From an uncultured Duncaniella sp. (GTDB taxonomy: Bacteria > Bacteroidota > Bacteroidia > Bacteroidales > Muribaculaceae): a DNA stretch of 30,613 bases. The notes beneath the pieces were generated by a model. The model searched no databases. It was given only the letters and a program-made list of their open reading frames with translations, and was not told where the DNA came from. The translations under genes were made by a program, and so were the position numbers. Below are positions 23,036-30,613 of this stretch, in pieces. The stretch's first letter is position 1. Each line of letters starts with the position of its first letter. Location: positions 42,273-72,885 of the forward strand of contig CAJTRI010000008.1 in the NCBI GenBank assembly GCA_910578615.1, given 5' to 3'.

Positions 23036-24418
23036 TTAATTGTTGGTTTCACCTTCCGGGGTAAATAATGGTGTATGCGCGTTGGAGAATGTCTCGGCAC
23101 GCCATATATAGCGGTCGATTTCCTCCTTGGTGCGGGTTTCTGTGACACAGACAAGAAGTTCGTCATCGGCAATCTTTATCCCCGGGAGACATCCGCCTGC
23201 AACTGAAATTTCCACGAAGTCTTCGAGTGAGCCGTCGCCGGTATATCTTACCACGAACTCGTTCAGAAACTGTCTTGACGGATATTTCAGTTCGAAGGAT
23301 CCAGTCTCTACCAGTTTTGATGCAAGGTAGTGTGCTCCTGAACATGAAAGCTCGTTGACTTCGCGTAGGCCTTGCGGGCCCATAAGAGAGAGGTATACGG
23401 AGGCATAGAGAGCCATGAGTCCTTGGTTGGAGCAGATGTTTGATGTGGCTTTGTCGCGACGTATGTGCTGTTCGCGGGCCTGGAGGGTGAGGACGAATGT
23501 CCGTTGTCCGTTGGCATCTGTCGTTGCGCCGACTATACGCCCGGGCAGTTTGCGCATAAGGGCCTTGGTGCAGCACATGTAGCCGAGTCCCGGGCCGCCG
23601 AAGTTCAGTGGCATTCCGAGAGACTGTGCTTCTCCTGCGGCTATGTCTGCCCCCCATTCCGCCGGGGTTCTGATGACTCCGAGCGTGGATGCCGGAGCTG
23701 TCATCACGAGCAGGGCTTTGGATGAATGTACCATCTCGGCCACACCATCATAATCTTCGAGTATACCGTAGTAGTTGGGTGTCGGCAGTATCACTCCGGC
23801 AATGTCACCGGAGTTTTCGAGCATTTCGCGCAGCGCCGACAGGTCGGTGATTCCGTCACTTTCGGGGATGGTACCGACCTTTACACCGTGGTAGCGTGCA
23901 TAAGTATCGATGACTTCGCGGTATACGGGGTTTAGGGTGGCACTGACGAGCACTCGGTCTTTCTTGCGTCCGGCAGCCACGCACATGAGCATGGCCTCGG
24001 CCACGGCGGTAGTTCCGTCATACATCGATGCGTTGGAGACCGGCAGCCCTGTGAGTTCAGACATCATCGTCTGGTATTCAAAGATGTATTGGAGGGTTCC
24101 TTGTGACACCTCGGGCTGGTATGGGGTATAGGCGGTCAGAAATTCCGAGCGAGAGAGGATGGATCTGACAACGGCGGGAGCGTAGTGGTCATAGAATCCC
24201 GCGCCGGCAAAACAAGTCAGAGGCCGGTTGGTCATGGCAAGATCCATGAAATAGTCCCTGACCTCGTTCTCGCTCATCTGTGGCGGGAGATCGTAGTCAC
24301 GTTTGAGTCTGAGTGAATCGGGTATGTCGGCATAGAGGTCGTCGAGACTCTCCATGCCACACTTCCCGAGCATCTCCTTGATGTCGTCGGGAGTGTGGGG
24401 GAAATAGCGGTGGCCCAT
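23036..24418 (-). CDS. gcvPA: Glycine dehydrogenase (decarboxylating) subunit 1
   Basis: GcvPA is the non-PLP half of the split P protein. The 460-residue product begins MGHRYFPHTPDDIKEML, the usual opening, and includes CFAGAGFYDHYAPAVV, YTPYQPEVSQGTLQ, and NASMYDGTTAVAEAM, all characteristic of subunit 1. No PLP lysine motif, as expected. It follows gcvH by 4 bases. In many Gram-negative bacteria, and in Bacteroides as I recall, GcvP is one protein of about 950 residues; here it is split as in Firmicutes and Thermotogae. Confidence 0.97.
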   Translation of the reverse strand: MGHRYFPHTPDDIKEMLGKCGMESLDDLYADIPDSLRLKRDYDLPPQMSENEVRDYFMDLAMTNRPLTCFAGAGFYDHYAPAVVRSILSRSEFLTAYTPYQPEVSQGTLQYIFEYQTMMSELTGLPVSNASMYDGTTAVAEAMLMCVAAGRKKDRVLVSATLNPVYREVIDTYARYHGVKVGTIPESDGITDLSALREMLENSGDIAGVILPTPNYYGILEDYDGVAEMVHSSKALLVMTAPASTLGVIRTPAEWGADIAAGEAQSLGMPLNFGGPGLGYMCCTKALMRKLPGRIVGATTDANGQRTFVLTLQAREQHIRRDKATSNICSNQGLMALYASVYLSLMGPQGLREVNELSCSGAHYLASKLVETGSFELKYPSRQFLNEFVVRYTGDGSLEDFVEISVAGGCLPGIKIADDELLVCVTETRTKEEIDRYIWRAETFSNAHTPLFTPEGETNN

Positions 24419-24422
24419 ACTA

Positions 24423-24794
24423 TCAGTGTTTCTCGGCAGCGCAGTGGGCTTTGTATGCTTCCTCGTCCATGAGGCCTTCGAGTTCGGATGGATCTGTCAT
24501 CTCAACGGTTATTATCCAGTTGGCCATGGCATCGTCATTGATGAGACGTGGATTATCTATGAGAGCCTCGTTGATGTTTATGACAGCACCGCTGACCGGG
24601 GAGAAGAGGTCGGATGCGGCCTTGACGCTTTCCACAGCTCCGAATTCTTCGCCGGCCGTCACGTCGTCCCCTTGTTCGGGCATGTCTACGTATACCACGT
24701 TGCCAAGGGCTTTCTGTGCGTAGTCAGAGATACCGATGTATGCGATGTTGCCCTCTATGCGGGCATATTCATGGGAAGGGCTGTAATAAATCAT
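24423..24794 (-). CDS. gcvH: Glycine cleavage system H protein
   Basis: GcvH carries the lipoyl arm that shuttles the aminomethyl group between P, T and L proteins. The 123-residue protein has the lipoylation site in GAVESVKAASDLFSP with Lys58, and the conserved EYARIEG and GDIxYVxMPEQG-like stretches (here GNVVYVDMPEQG). It lies 46 bases after gcvT. The lipoate ligase at the head of the operon is its likely modifying enzyme. Confidence 0.97.
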   Translation of the reverse strand: MIYYSPSHEYARIEGNIAYIGISDYAQKALGNVVYVDMPEQGDDVTAGEEFGAVESVKAASDLFSPVSGAVININEALIDNPRLINDDAMANWIITVEMTDPSELEGLMDEEAYKAHCAAEKH

Positions 24795-24840
24795 AACTGT
24801 ATGTGGATTAAAGGGGGTTAGCGTGTGATTTGTATCGTGT

Positions 24841-25941
24841 TTAGTTTTTCTTGTAGGATTTCTTGTAGAATTTTTTTACCGTCACCGTGGCAGGGAATGT
24901 CTTGCGGCGGATGCGGATGTTGAGCCTGTTGCCTTTGGCGGCATGGGCGGTGTCAACAAGGGCTGCTGCTATGCTTTTGTCAACCGATATGCCGCGATAG
25001 CCGGTGGTGACGTATCCTACGGTCTCGCCGTCATCGGTGACCACTTCGTAGCCGTGGCGTGGGATGGCGCGGTCGTCGAGTTCGAGTCCGACGAGCTTGC
25101 GCGGGGCGCCCTCCTCTTTCTGTCGGGCGAGAGCTTCCCTGCCTATGAATTCCGGCTTGTCAAGTTTCACGAAGATTCCGAGTCCGGCCTCGATGGGTGA
25201 TATTGTCTCGGAGAGTTCGTCGCCGTATAGCGGGAGGCCTACTTCGAAGCGCAGCGTGTCACGACATCCGAGACCGCAGGGGAGTGCGCGTCCCGACTCC
25301 ATGAGCGCGTCCCACATGTTGCAGATGGTATCATGTCCGGCATAGATTTCAAATCCGTCCTCGCCGGTGTAGCCCGTGCGGCTTACAAGGATGTGGGCGC
25401 CGTCCAGCTCTTCTTCCTTGAACGTATAGAATTCGAGGTCTCGGCATGTGATACCGAGCACCTGTTCCATGACTTCTTCCGAAGAGGGGCCTTGTACGGC
25501 AAGCTGGCTCAGATCGTTGCTCAGCGGGTTGATTTCGATGTCATATCCGGCAGCGTTTTTTTCTATCCATTCCATGTCCTTGTCAATGTTGGCTGCGTTT
25601 ATGACAAGGAAGAAGTTGTTGTCACCGCGTTTGTAGACAAGGAGATCATCGACCACTCCGCCTTCCGGGTTGCACATCATTCCGTAAAGAATCTTTCCTT
25701 CGGAGATACCTCGGACATCGTTTGTGAAGATATGGTTTACGTATCTTTCGGCATCAGGGCCTGAGATGTTGACCTCCCCCATATGGGAGACATCGAAGAC
25801 GCCGCATTCGTTGCGCACGGCCTGGTGTTCTTCTACAATGCCGGAATACTGTATGGGCATGTCAAAGCCTCCGAACGGTGTCATCTGTGCGCCGAGGCCT
25901 ATATGGCGTGAGTGCAGGCATGTGGTTTTCGTATTTTCCAT
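24841..25941 (-). CDS. gcvT: Aminomethyltransferase (glycine cleavage T protein)
   Basis: GcvT moves the one-carbon unit from aminomethyl-lipoyl GcvH to tetrahydrofolate, releasing ammonia. The 366-residue protein has GFDMPIQYSGIVEEH near the start, GVFDVSHMGE at about 48-57, the LVINAANIDKDMEW segment, SRTGYTGEDGFEIY (the folate-site Asp region), and a basic C-terminal tail (KKFYKKSYKKN). It lies 15 bases after lplA. Everything expected is present. Confidence 0.97.
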   Translation of the reverse strand: MENTKTTCLHSRHIGLGAQMTPFGGFDMPIQYSGIVEEHQAVRNECGVFDVSHMGEVNISGPDAERYVNHIFTNDVRGISEGKILYGMMCNPEGGVVDDLLVYKRGDNNFFLVINAANIDKDMEWIEKNAAGYDIEINPLSNDLSQLAVQGPSSEEVMEQVLGITCRDLEFYTFKEEELDGAHILVSRTGYTGEDGFEIYAGHDTICNMWDALMESGRALPCGLGCRDTLRFEVGLPLYGDELSETISPIEAGLGIFVKLDKPEFIGREALARQKEEGAPRKLVGLELDDRAIPRHGYEVVTDDGETVGYVTTGYRGISVDKSIAAALVDTAHAAKGNRLNIRIRRKTFPATVTVKKFYKKSYKKN

Positions 25942-25956
25942 GGATGATGGTATTAA

Positions 25957-26940
25957 TCAGCAAATCAAATCGATAAAATCTTTGTTTTTAAGGCCCGGGA
26001 TGAATTTCCCGAGATCTGTACCGCTTAGAGCCGAGGACAGGGTCTCGCGGTTGTATGCGACATCACGGACAATGCTCTCTATCCGTCCGGTGGCATCATC
26101 GGCGATTTCGAGATAGTCACCTGTCAGTGTCAGTGTCCTGACCTTTCCTTTTGACACTGTCAGATGGACTGTCAGCGTCCCAACTCCCTCTATACGTACG
26201 GTGTTGGCGAGTGTCCCGGCAGGATTCTGCCCTGTCAGCCATTTATGGTCATGGTAGGTCTTTTCTATTTCTTCTACCTCCCGTATTTCTTCGCAGGAGA
26301 TGGTCATGACAGGGCCGTCTGGAATGGTATTGACGATGTGATGTATGAATTCTGGAAGAGAAAGTTCCGGCAGGTGTTCACGTATGGTGGTGACACGGCT
26401 TCTCACGGATTTTACTCCGTGGCTTTCGAGCTTTGCCGTCGGCGGGGTCAAGGCTCCGCCCATAAGAACGGGGTCATAATCATAGAGCATGGTTCCGTGG
26501 ACTATGCTCCGTCCCGGAATGTGGTAGAACGAGTTCCCGGATACTTTGCGGTCACCGATGAGGATGTCGTTTCTGGAATTGTCAGAGGCGTCAAGCCCGA
26601 GCAGTCTCAGTGAGCGGGCCACCATGGATGTATAGGATGCGAATGTGGTTGTAACGCTGTCAGACGAGGTAATGTACGAGAACATTATATTGTTCATGTC
26701 GGCAAGCACAGCCCCGCCACCGCTCTTACGGCGTACGAGGTCTATGCCGTTTTTACGGCAGAACTCCATGTCTACCTCCTGTTCGAGCAGCTGGTGGCGT
26801 CCTACGATCACCGTGGGTTCTACCTGCCAGAGGAAGAAGAAATCACGGTCGGGATGCCTGCGGGCAAGCCATTCTTCCAGTGCAAGGAAGAACGGCAGTG
26901 GCCGGGATGGCTCGTGGTCTGGTAGCATGACTAATTCCAT
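25957..26940 (-). CDS. lplA: Lipoate-protein ligase A-type enzyme
   Basis: This enzyme activates free lipoate with ATP and attaches it to target lysines, here most likely GcvH Lys58. The 327-residue protein has the lipoate-binding RRKSGGGAVLADMNN at 70-84 (consensus RRxSGGGxVxxDxGN), the catalytic lysine in GDRKVSGNSFY with Lys132, and an accessory C-terminal domain. No lipA or lipB gene is nearby, so the cell may scavenge lipoate. It is the first gene of the gcv operon, with a promoter that overlaps the preceding terminator. Confidence 0.92.
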   Translation of the reverse strand: MELVMLPDHEPSRPLPFFLALEEWLARRHPDRDFFFLWQVEPTVIVGRHQLLEQEVDMEFCRKNGIDLVRRKSGGGAVLADMNNIMFSYITSSDSVTTTFASYTSMVARSLRLLGLDASDNSRNDILIGDRKVSGNSFYHIPGRSIVHGTMLYDYDPVLMGGALTPPTAKLESHGVKSVRSRVTTIREHLPELSLPEFIHHIVNTIPDGPVMTISCEEIREVEEIEKTYHDHKWLTGQNPAGTLANTVRIEGVGTLTVHLTVSKGKVRTLTLTGDYLEIADDATGRIESIVRDVAYNRETLSSALSGTDLGKFIPGLKNKDFIDLIC

Positions 26941-26983
26941 GGTACTGGTGCGGGAAGGTTGGTATTGTCTCTTTCCACGACTG

Positions 26984-27014
26984 CAAATTTACCCAAAAGA
27001 AACATGCCGTCAAA
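26984..27014 (-). promoter_or_regulatory. Promoter of the lplA-gcv-lpd operon
   Basis: On the minus strand TTTG (27014-27011), 19 bases, TAAATTTG (26991-26984). The leader to the ATG at 26940 would be about 37 bases, too short for a glycine riboswitch. The -33 element lies in an arm of the terminator at 27000-27043. Confidence 0.8.
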
Positions 27015-27043
27015 CATGAAAAAATATGTTTGACGGCATGTTT
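27000..27043 (-). terminator. Intrinsic terminator of the M3 peptidase gene
   Basis: A perfect 18-bp stem (arms 27000-27017 and 27026-27043, core CATGCCGTCAAACAT) with an 8-base A/T loop. The minus-strand side continues TCTTTTGGG. The plus-strand side has TTTTTGTTATT, so it can also act in reverse. Confidence 0.85.
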
Positions 27044-27090
27044 TTGTTATTGCGGACAGCGCTTTCTGTGTTAGCCGTGTCCGGCCTTTG

Positions 27091-29214
27091 TCAGTTCTTC
27101 TGGTTGATGTCTTCCGGGATTGACGGCGATGTCTGTATGCCGTCGCGTTTGAGAAGGGCGTCGATAGTGGCGTCATGTCCACGGAAGCGGCGGTAGAGCA
27201 CGGCGGGATCCTCTGTGCCACCTTTCGAGAGAATGTTTTCGCGGAATGATGATGCTGTCTTCTGGTCGAAGATGCCGTGTTCCTTGAAGTGTGCGAATGC
27301 ATCGGCATCAAGTACCTCGGCCCATTTGTAGCTGTAATAACCTGCGGCATAGCCTCCGGCAAATATGTGGCTGAATGTCGGTGAGGTCATCGAGCCTTCG
27401 ATTGGCTCGAACATTGCCACAGATGCTCCGGCTTCGTTCTCAAACTTGGCGGGGTCGCTGACAGGGGCTGTGATGGTGTGCCATGCCATGTCGAGAAGTC
27501 CGAAATTGAGCTGGCGGAGGCACGAGTAGGCCGCTCCGAACTGAGAGGTGGATATGATGCGGTCTACGAGTTCTGCCGGGATGGGTTCGCCTGTCTGGTA
27601 GTGGCGGGCGAAGCCGTCAAGGAATGTCTTTTCGGTCAGATAGTTCTCGTTGAACTGAGAGGGAAGTTCCACAAAGTCACGCAGCACGTTGGTGCCTGCC
27701 AGAGAGGCGTATCGGGTGTTGGCGAGGAGGCCGTGGAGTCCGTGGCCGAACTCGTGGAGGAATGTCTCGACCTCGTAGGGGGTAAGAAGTGAAGGCTTGG
27801 AGTCGGTGGGCTTGGTGAAGTTCATGACTATTGTCACGTGGGGACGTGAGTTGGTGCCGTCCTCGGTAGTTTCCTGTCCTTTGAACTCGGTCATCCATGC
27901 ACCCGGGCGTTTGCTGGCACGTGGGAAGAAGTCGGTATATATTACGCCGAGATAGCTTCCGTCATTGTCTATCACGTCAAATGCTGTCACGTCTGGGTGG
28001 TAGACGGGTATTTCTGGATTTTTGACAAATTTAAGGCCATAAAGCTTTCCTGCCAGACCGAACACGCCGTCAATCACGTTGTTAAGCTCGAAGTAGGGAC
28101 GAAGAGCCTCCTCGTCATAGGAGTATTTGTCGTTTTTGAGCTTGTTGGCATAGTAGCTGTAATCCCATGGCTGTATCTTCACCGGGCGTCCTTCGAGTTT
28201 TGAGGCGAACTCGGTCAGCTCCTTGAACTCGGCTTCCTGGGCCGGACGGTAGGCATCGCGGAGCGAGTTGAGAAGACGGTAGACGTTTTCAGGGTTGGCA
28301 GCCATGGTAGTGGCCAGAGAATAGTCGGCATAGGTCTTATAGCCAAGCAGGTTGGCTATTTTCAGACGTGTTTCGGCTATTTCCTTCATCACCGGCAGGT
28401 TGTTGTACTCACCCTTGGAGTTGCGGCCGGTGTAGAGGCGGTACATCTTTTCGCGGAGGTCGGGGCGAGAGCTGTATTTCATGAAAGCCATGTAGACAGG
28501 CTGGTCGAGGGTGAAGAGATACTCTCCTTCGCGGCCTTTCTCCTTGGCGGCGAGGGCGGCAGCCTCTATCGAACTTTCGGGAAGGCCGGCGAGGTCGTCG
28601 GCTGTCAGCCATATCTCGTAGGTGTTGACCTCTTTCAGCACGTTCTGTCCGAAGAGAGTTGTCAGTTCGCTCAGACGGCTTGACAGCTTGGCATAGGTTT
28701 CGCGGTCGGCTCCTTCGAGTAGTGCCCCGTTGCGCGTGAAAGACTCGTATGTGCGTTTCAACAGCATCTTGTCCTCGGGGGAGAGTCGGAGAGTGTCACC
28801 GCTGTCATGGACGGTCTTTATACGTTTCCACAGCCCCTCGTTCAGTGAGATAGTGGTTGAATAGTCCGATAGGCGCGGGGTAATCTTCATCGAAAGTTCC
28901 ATCATGGCGTCATCGCTCAGGGATGAAAGCAGTGGGAAGAACACGTTGAGCACCCGGTCGAGATCTTTGCCAGACCGTTCGAGCGCTACCACTGTGTTTT
29001 CGAATGTCGGAGCCTCAGGGTTGGCCACGATTTTTTCAACGCCTTCCAGACCGAGCTTTATGCCTCGGTCTATCGCGGGTTCGTAGTCTGCCACCGAGAT
29101 GCGGTCAAACGGTGTTGTGCCGTGTGGAGTGCCTTTGAACTCCTCGAAGAAAGGATTCTGTGCCTGGCTCATGATGCATGTCGCGGCCATTGCCGCTACT
29201 AAGGTTTTACGCAT
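27091..29214 (-). CDS. dcp: M3 family peptidase, dipeptidyl carboxypeptidase type
   Basis: A zinc metallopeptidase that removes C-terminal dipeptides from short peptides. The 707-residue protein has a signal peptide (MRKTLVAAMAATCIMSQAQ), so it should work in the periplasm, unlike the cytoplasmic E. coli Dcp. The active site is HEFGH at 487-491 with the third ligand Glu516 in DFVELPSQ. The opening NPFFEEFKGTPHGTTPFDRI and the tail GTEDPAVLYRRFRGHDATIDALLKRDGI are typical of the Bacteroidales form. It follows the TPR gene by 29 bases and is probably co-transcribed with it; a strong terminator follows. Confidence 0.93.
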   Translation of the reverse strand: MRKTLVAAMAATCIMSQAQNPFFEEFKGTPHGTTPFDRISVADYEPAIDRGIKLGLEGVEKIVANPEAPTFENTVVALERSGKDLDRVLNVFFPLLSSLSDDAMMELSMKITPRLSDYSTTISLNEGLWKRIKTVHDSGDTLRLSPEDKMLLKRTYESFTRNGALLEGADRETYAKLSSRLSELTTLFGQNVLKEVNTYEIWLTADDLAGLPESSIEAAALAAKEKGREGEYLFTLDQPVYMAFMKYSSRPDLREKMYRLYTGRNSKGEYNNLPVMKEIAETRLKIANLLGYKTYADYSLATTMAANPENVYRLLNSLRDAYRPAQEAEFKELTEFASKLEGRPVKIQPWDYSYYANKLKNDKYSYDEEALRPYFELNNVIDGVFGLAGKLYGLKFVKNPEIPVYHPDVTAFDVIDNDGSYLGVIYTDFFPRASKRPGAWMTEFKGQETTEDGTNSRPHVTIVMNFTKPTDSKPSLLTPYEVETFLHEFGHGLHGLLANTRYASLAGTNVLRDFVELPSQFNENYLTEKTFLDGFARHYQTGEPIPAELVDRIISTSQFGAAYSCLRQLNFGLLDMAWHTITAPVSDPAKFENEAGASVAMFEPIEGSMTSPTFSHIFAGGYAAGYYSYKWAEVLDADAFAHFKEHGIFDQKTASSFRENILSKGGTEDPAVLYRRFRGHDATIDALLKRDGIQTSPSIPEDINQKN

Positions 29215-29243
29215 GAATATTAATGGTTTATTGGTTTTATTTA

Positions 29244-30422
29244 TCAGACGGACTGTCCCAGGGCACGGGAACGTCTAACGGCGGTATCGGCCACCATCCC
29301 TATCAGCACGGGATCTATGGCCGAGTAGCCGGTGATTGCCGAACGGTCGGACTTGATGCCTGTCATGAATGAGTCGGTGTCGAACTCTCCGAGTGCGATG
29401 GAGCGTGCCCACAGGCCGGCTGCATCGTCTGGACGTCCTGTGAGCATGGCCAGATGGCCGGCGTTCAGGAGATCGTTGGGTGTAGGGGTTCCTGACAGGA
29501 GTATATCGGTGTATTTGGTGCATCTCGTGTAGTCGCCGCCGAGTAGCGTGCACCAGGCTATCGCCCTGACGGCCTTGTCGCTGCTATTGCCGAGAAATTC
29601 GGCCTTGAAGAGATATGGAAGGGCCTCGTCGTAACGGCGTAGTTTTACAAGCGAAAGTCCGATGTTGAGCGATGTGGCGACGTCGTCGGGCTTCGATGCG
29701 TCAAGACGCCGGTAATAGCCGAGAGCCTCTTCCCATCGACCGAGCAGCCGGCAGCACGATGCCAGCCGGCGGAGTGTCCAGCGGCTGTCTGCATTGAGGA
29801 GTTCGCTCTGTTCATAATATCTGACAGCCTCTACGAGGTCGCCGGAGGATTGTTTGCAGTATCCCATTTTCTGGAATAGTCCGGCTGTCGGGGGGACTTT
29901 GTAGGAAAGTCTCTCAAATGTGTCGAACGCATCATCCCAGTAGCGTCTTTTGAAATAGAACTCTCCGATGAGGCCGAGTGTCTCGGAATCCTCGAATATA
30001 CCTGCCAGAGAAGGGAGTGCCGGCAGGTTAAGACCCATCGAGAACGGGTCGGCAAATTCACCTTTCCGGCGGAAGAGCTTGAAGAACCGATAGAGGTCTC
30101 TAACATAAGACGTGGCAATCTCCTCTCTTTCGCGCGGACGTGAACCGGCAAACCTCATCTGTTCCCATTGTTCTCGCTGCATTCTCATCTGTCCCATCAT
30201 CATGGAACGCTGTGAGGCGGGAAGGGTGGTGAGTGAAAGTACCACCGAGTATTTGTCGTTGTCGCAGAACATAGGTGTGCCCGTGATAATCTCGCATAGA
30301 GCCGTCACATCGGGGTCGGTTCCGTTGGTCAGTAGGGAATGGCCGGTGTGGAACGGCAGAAACCAGTTGGCAATATCGTTGAAAAACGGGAATGTTTTCA
30401 GTTTGCTGAATGTGGCCATCAT
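29244..30422 (-). CDS. Tetratricopeptide repeat protein, probably lacking its N-terminal half
   Basis: The 392-residue protein has an N-terminal region (TFSKLKTFPFFNDIANWFLPF), a helical linker, and from about residue 170 a run of TPR helices: LIGEFYFKRRYWDDAFDTFERL, LFQKMGYCKQSSGDLVEAVRYYEQS, ALGYYRRLDAS, and ATSLNIGLSLVKLRRYDEALPYL. No signal peptide. Bacteroidales relatives, as I recall them, are much longer and have the FSKLKTFPFF stretch in the middle. Here it lies at the very start, directly after a dehydrogenase fragment. The two start codons ATG-ATG at 30422-30417 overlap the stop of that fragment. Either the gene was truncated or the sequence joins two loci. Confidence 0.75.
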   Translation of the reverse strand: MMATFSKLKTFPFFNDIANWFLPFHTGHSLLTNGTDPDVTALCEIITGTPMFCDNDKYSVVLSLTTLPASQRSMMMGQMRMQREQWEQMRFAGSRPREREEIATSYVRDLYRFFKLFRRKGEFADPFSMGLNLPALPSLAGIFEDSETLGLIGEFYFKRRYWDDAFDTFERLSYKVPPTAGLFQKMGYCKQSSGDLVEAVRYYEQSELLNADSRWTLRRLASCCRLLGRWEEALGYYRRLDASKPDDVATSLNIGLSLVKLRRYDEALPYLFKAEFLGNSSDKAVRAIAWCTLLGGDYTRCTKYTDILLSGTPTPNDLLNAGHLAMLTGRPDDAAGLWARSIALGEFDTDSFMTGIKSDRSAITGYSAIDPVLIGMVADTAVRRSRALGQSV

Positions 30423-30613
30423 AACATCCCCGCCGTCTTCCTGTAAAGATCCACACCCATCAGGCCGTTCAGACTCATGTTAAAGTCTCTTGTTCTATTA
30501 TATGCCTTATGTGTATATCGGTTGACAGTCAATATTACACCTATGGCAAATTCTGCCACCGCCTCCGGCGAATAGCTCGGCACACGCAGAATGCACAGCT
30601 TCCCCTCGGCCGC
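30419..30613 (-). pseudogene. Truncated D-2-hydroxyacid dehydrogenase (LdhA-like) fragment
   Basis: From the right edge an open frame of 64 codons reads leftwards and ends TGA at 30421-30419. It includes LCILRVPSYSPEAVAEFAIG, NRYTHKAYNRTRDFN and SLNGLMGVDLYRKTAG. This aligns with the middle of D-lactate dehydrogenase LdhA (around residues 90-147), just before the NAD-binding GTGKIG loop. The frame then ends with Met-Leu-stop, where the Rossmann domain should begin, so this copy cannot bind NAD. The 5' part lies outside the window. The stop overlaps the start of the TPR gene. It is a broken gene, or an artefact of joining. Confidence 0.8.

Noticed and set aside
26941..26983. Glycine riboswitch before the gcv operon
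   Set aside because: The leader after the promoter is only about 37 bases and has no fold large enough.
1..30613. CRISPR arrays, insertion sequences, phage genes or restriction systems
   Set aside because: No spaced direct repeats, transposase or integrase motifs or phage structural genes were seen on either strand.

Overview
The window looks like chromosome of a Bacteroidales bacterium, most likely from the Muribaculaceae/Bacteroidaceae side of the order. Three things point there. Promoters follow the Bacteroidetes pattern (TTTG or TTG, 19-20 bases, then TAnnTTTG). Gene starts have AT-rich leaders without obvious Shine-Dalgarno sequences. Several families are typical of the phylum: a DUF5103/type IX secretion plug-like protein, a NamZ/AmpG-type transporter/BadF kinase cluster, a DUF4922 protein and a retropepsin-like lipid-free periplasmic protease. 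The taxonomic call is inference from gene content and promoter style, not from a marker-gene search.

Layout. 1-2258 (minus): the start of a lipoprotein gene cut by the window edge, rpsU, and a two-lobed retropepsin-like protease. 2420-8808 (plus): ispE, grpE-dnaJ, an RlhA-like U32 protein, then a zinc/manganese-type ABC binding lipoprotein and ATPase with no permease. 8809-9280 has no recognised gene apart from one possible 38-codon ORF behind a good promoter; it ends at tRNA-Arg(CCG) on the minus strand. 9419-11725 (plus): ung, a C_GCAxxG_C_C protein and a T9SS plug-like protein, chained by start/stop overlaps. 11715-18767 (minus): a six-gene operon that reads as peptidoglycan salvage, in transcription order glycosyltransferase, DUF4922 HIT/GalT-like transferase, SpoIID/LytB protein, AmpG/MurT-like permease, NamZ-like exo-muramidase lipoprotein and MurK-like sugar kinase. 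18881-19879 (minus): mdh with its own terminator. 20205-26940 (minus): lipoate ligase followed by the whole glycine cleavage system (gcvT, gcvH, gcvPA, gcvPB, lpd). 27091-30422 (minus): an M3 dipeptidyl carboxypeptidase and a TPR protein. The last 195 bases hold a 2-hydroxyacid dehydrogenase fragment that stops just before its NAD-binding motif and runs into the TPR gene.

How the genes work together. The salvage operon can be read as a route: NamZ trims MurNAc from glycan ends outside the inner membrane, the MFS carrier imports the sugars, and the BadF-type kinase phosphorylates them. The expected next enzyme, the MurNAc-6-phosphate etherase MurQ, is absent. A HIT/GalT-like nucleotidyl-transfer protein of unknown role and a SpoIID protein without a signal peptide sit in the same operon, which raises the possibility of a cytoplasmic or non-MurQ branch. 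This is the best candidate here for an undescribed system. The gcv operon couples lipoate scavenging to all four glycine cleavage proteins and uses the split GcvPA/GcvPB form.

Most of the rest is housekeeping. The other points worth attention are near-leaderless promoters (ispE and the salvage operon), a promoter embedded in a terminator stem (lplA), overlapping divergent promoters (tRNA-Arg/ung), a bidirectional hairpin resembling a 23S rRNA helix, and the chimeric-looking junction at the right end.
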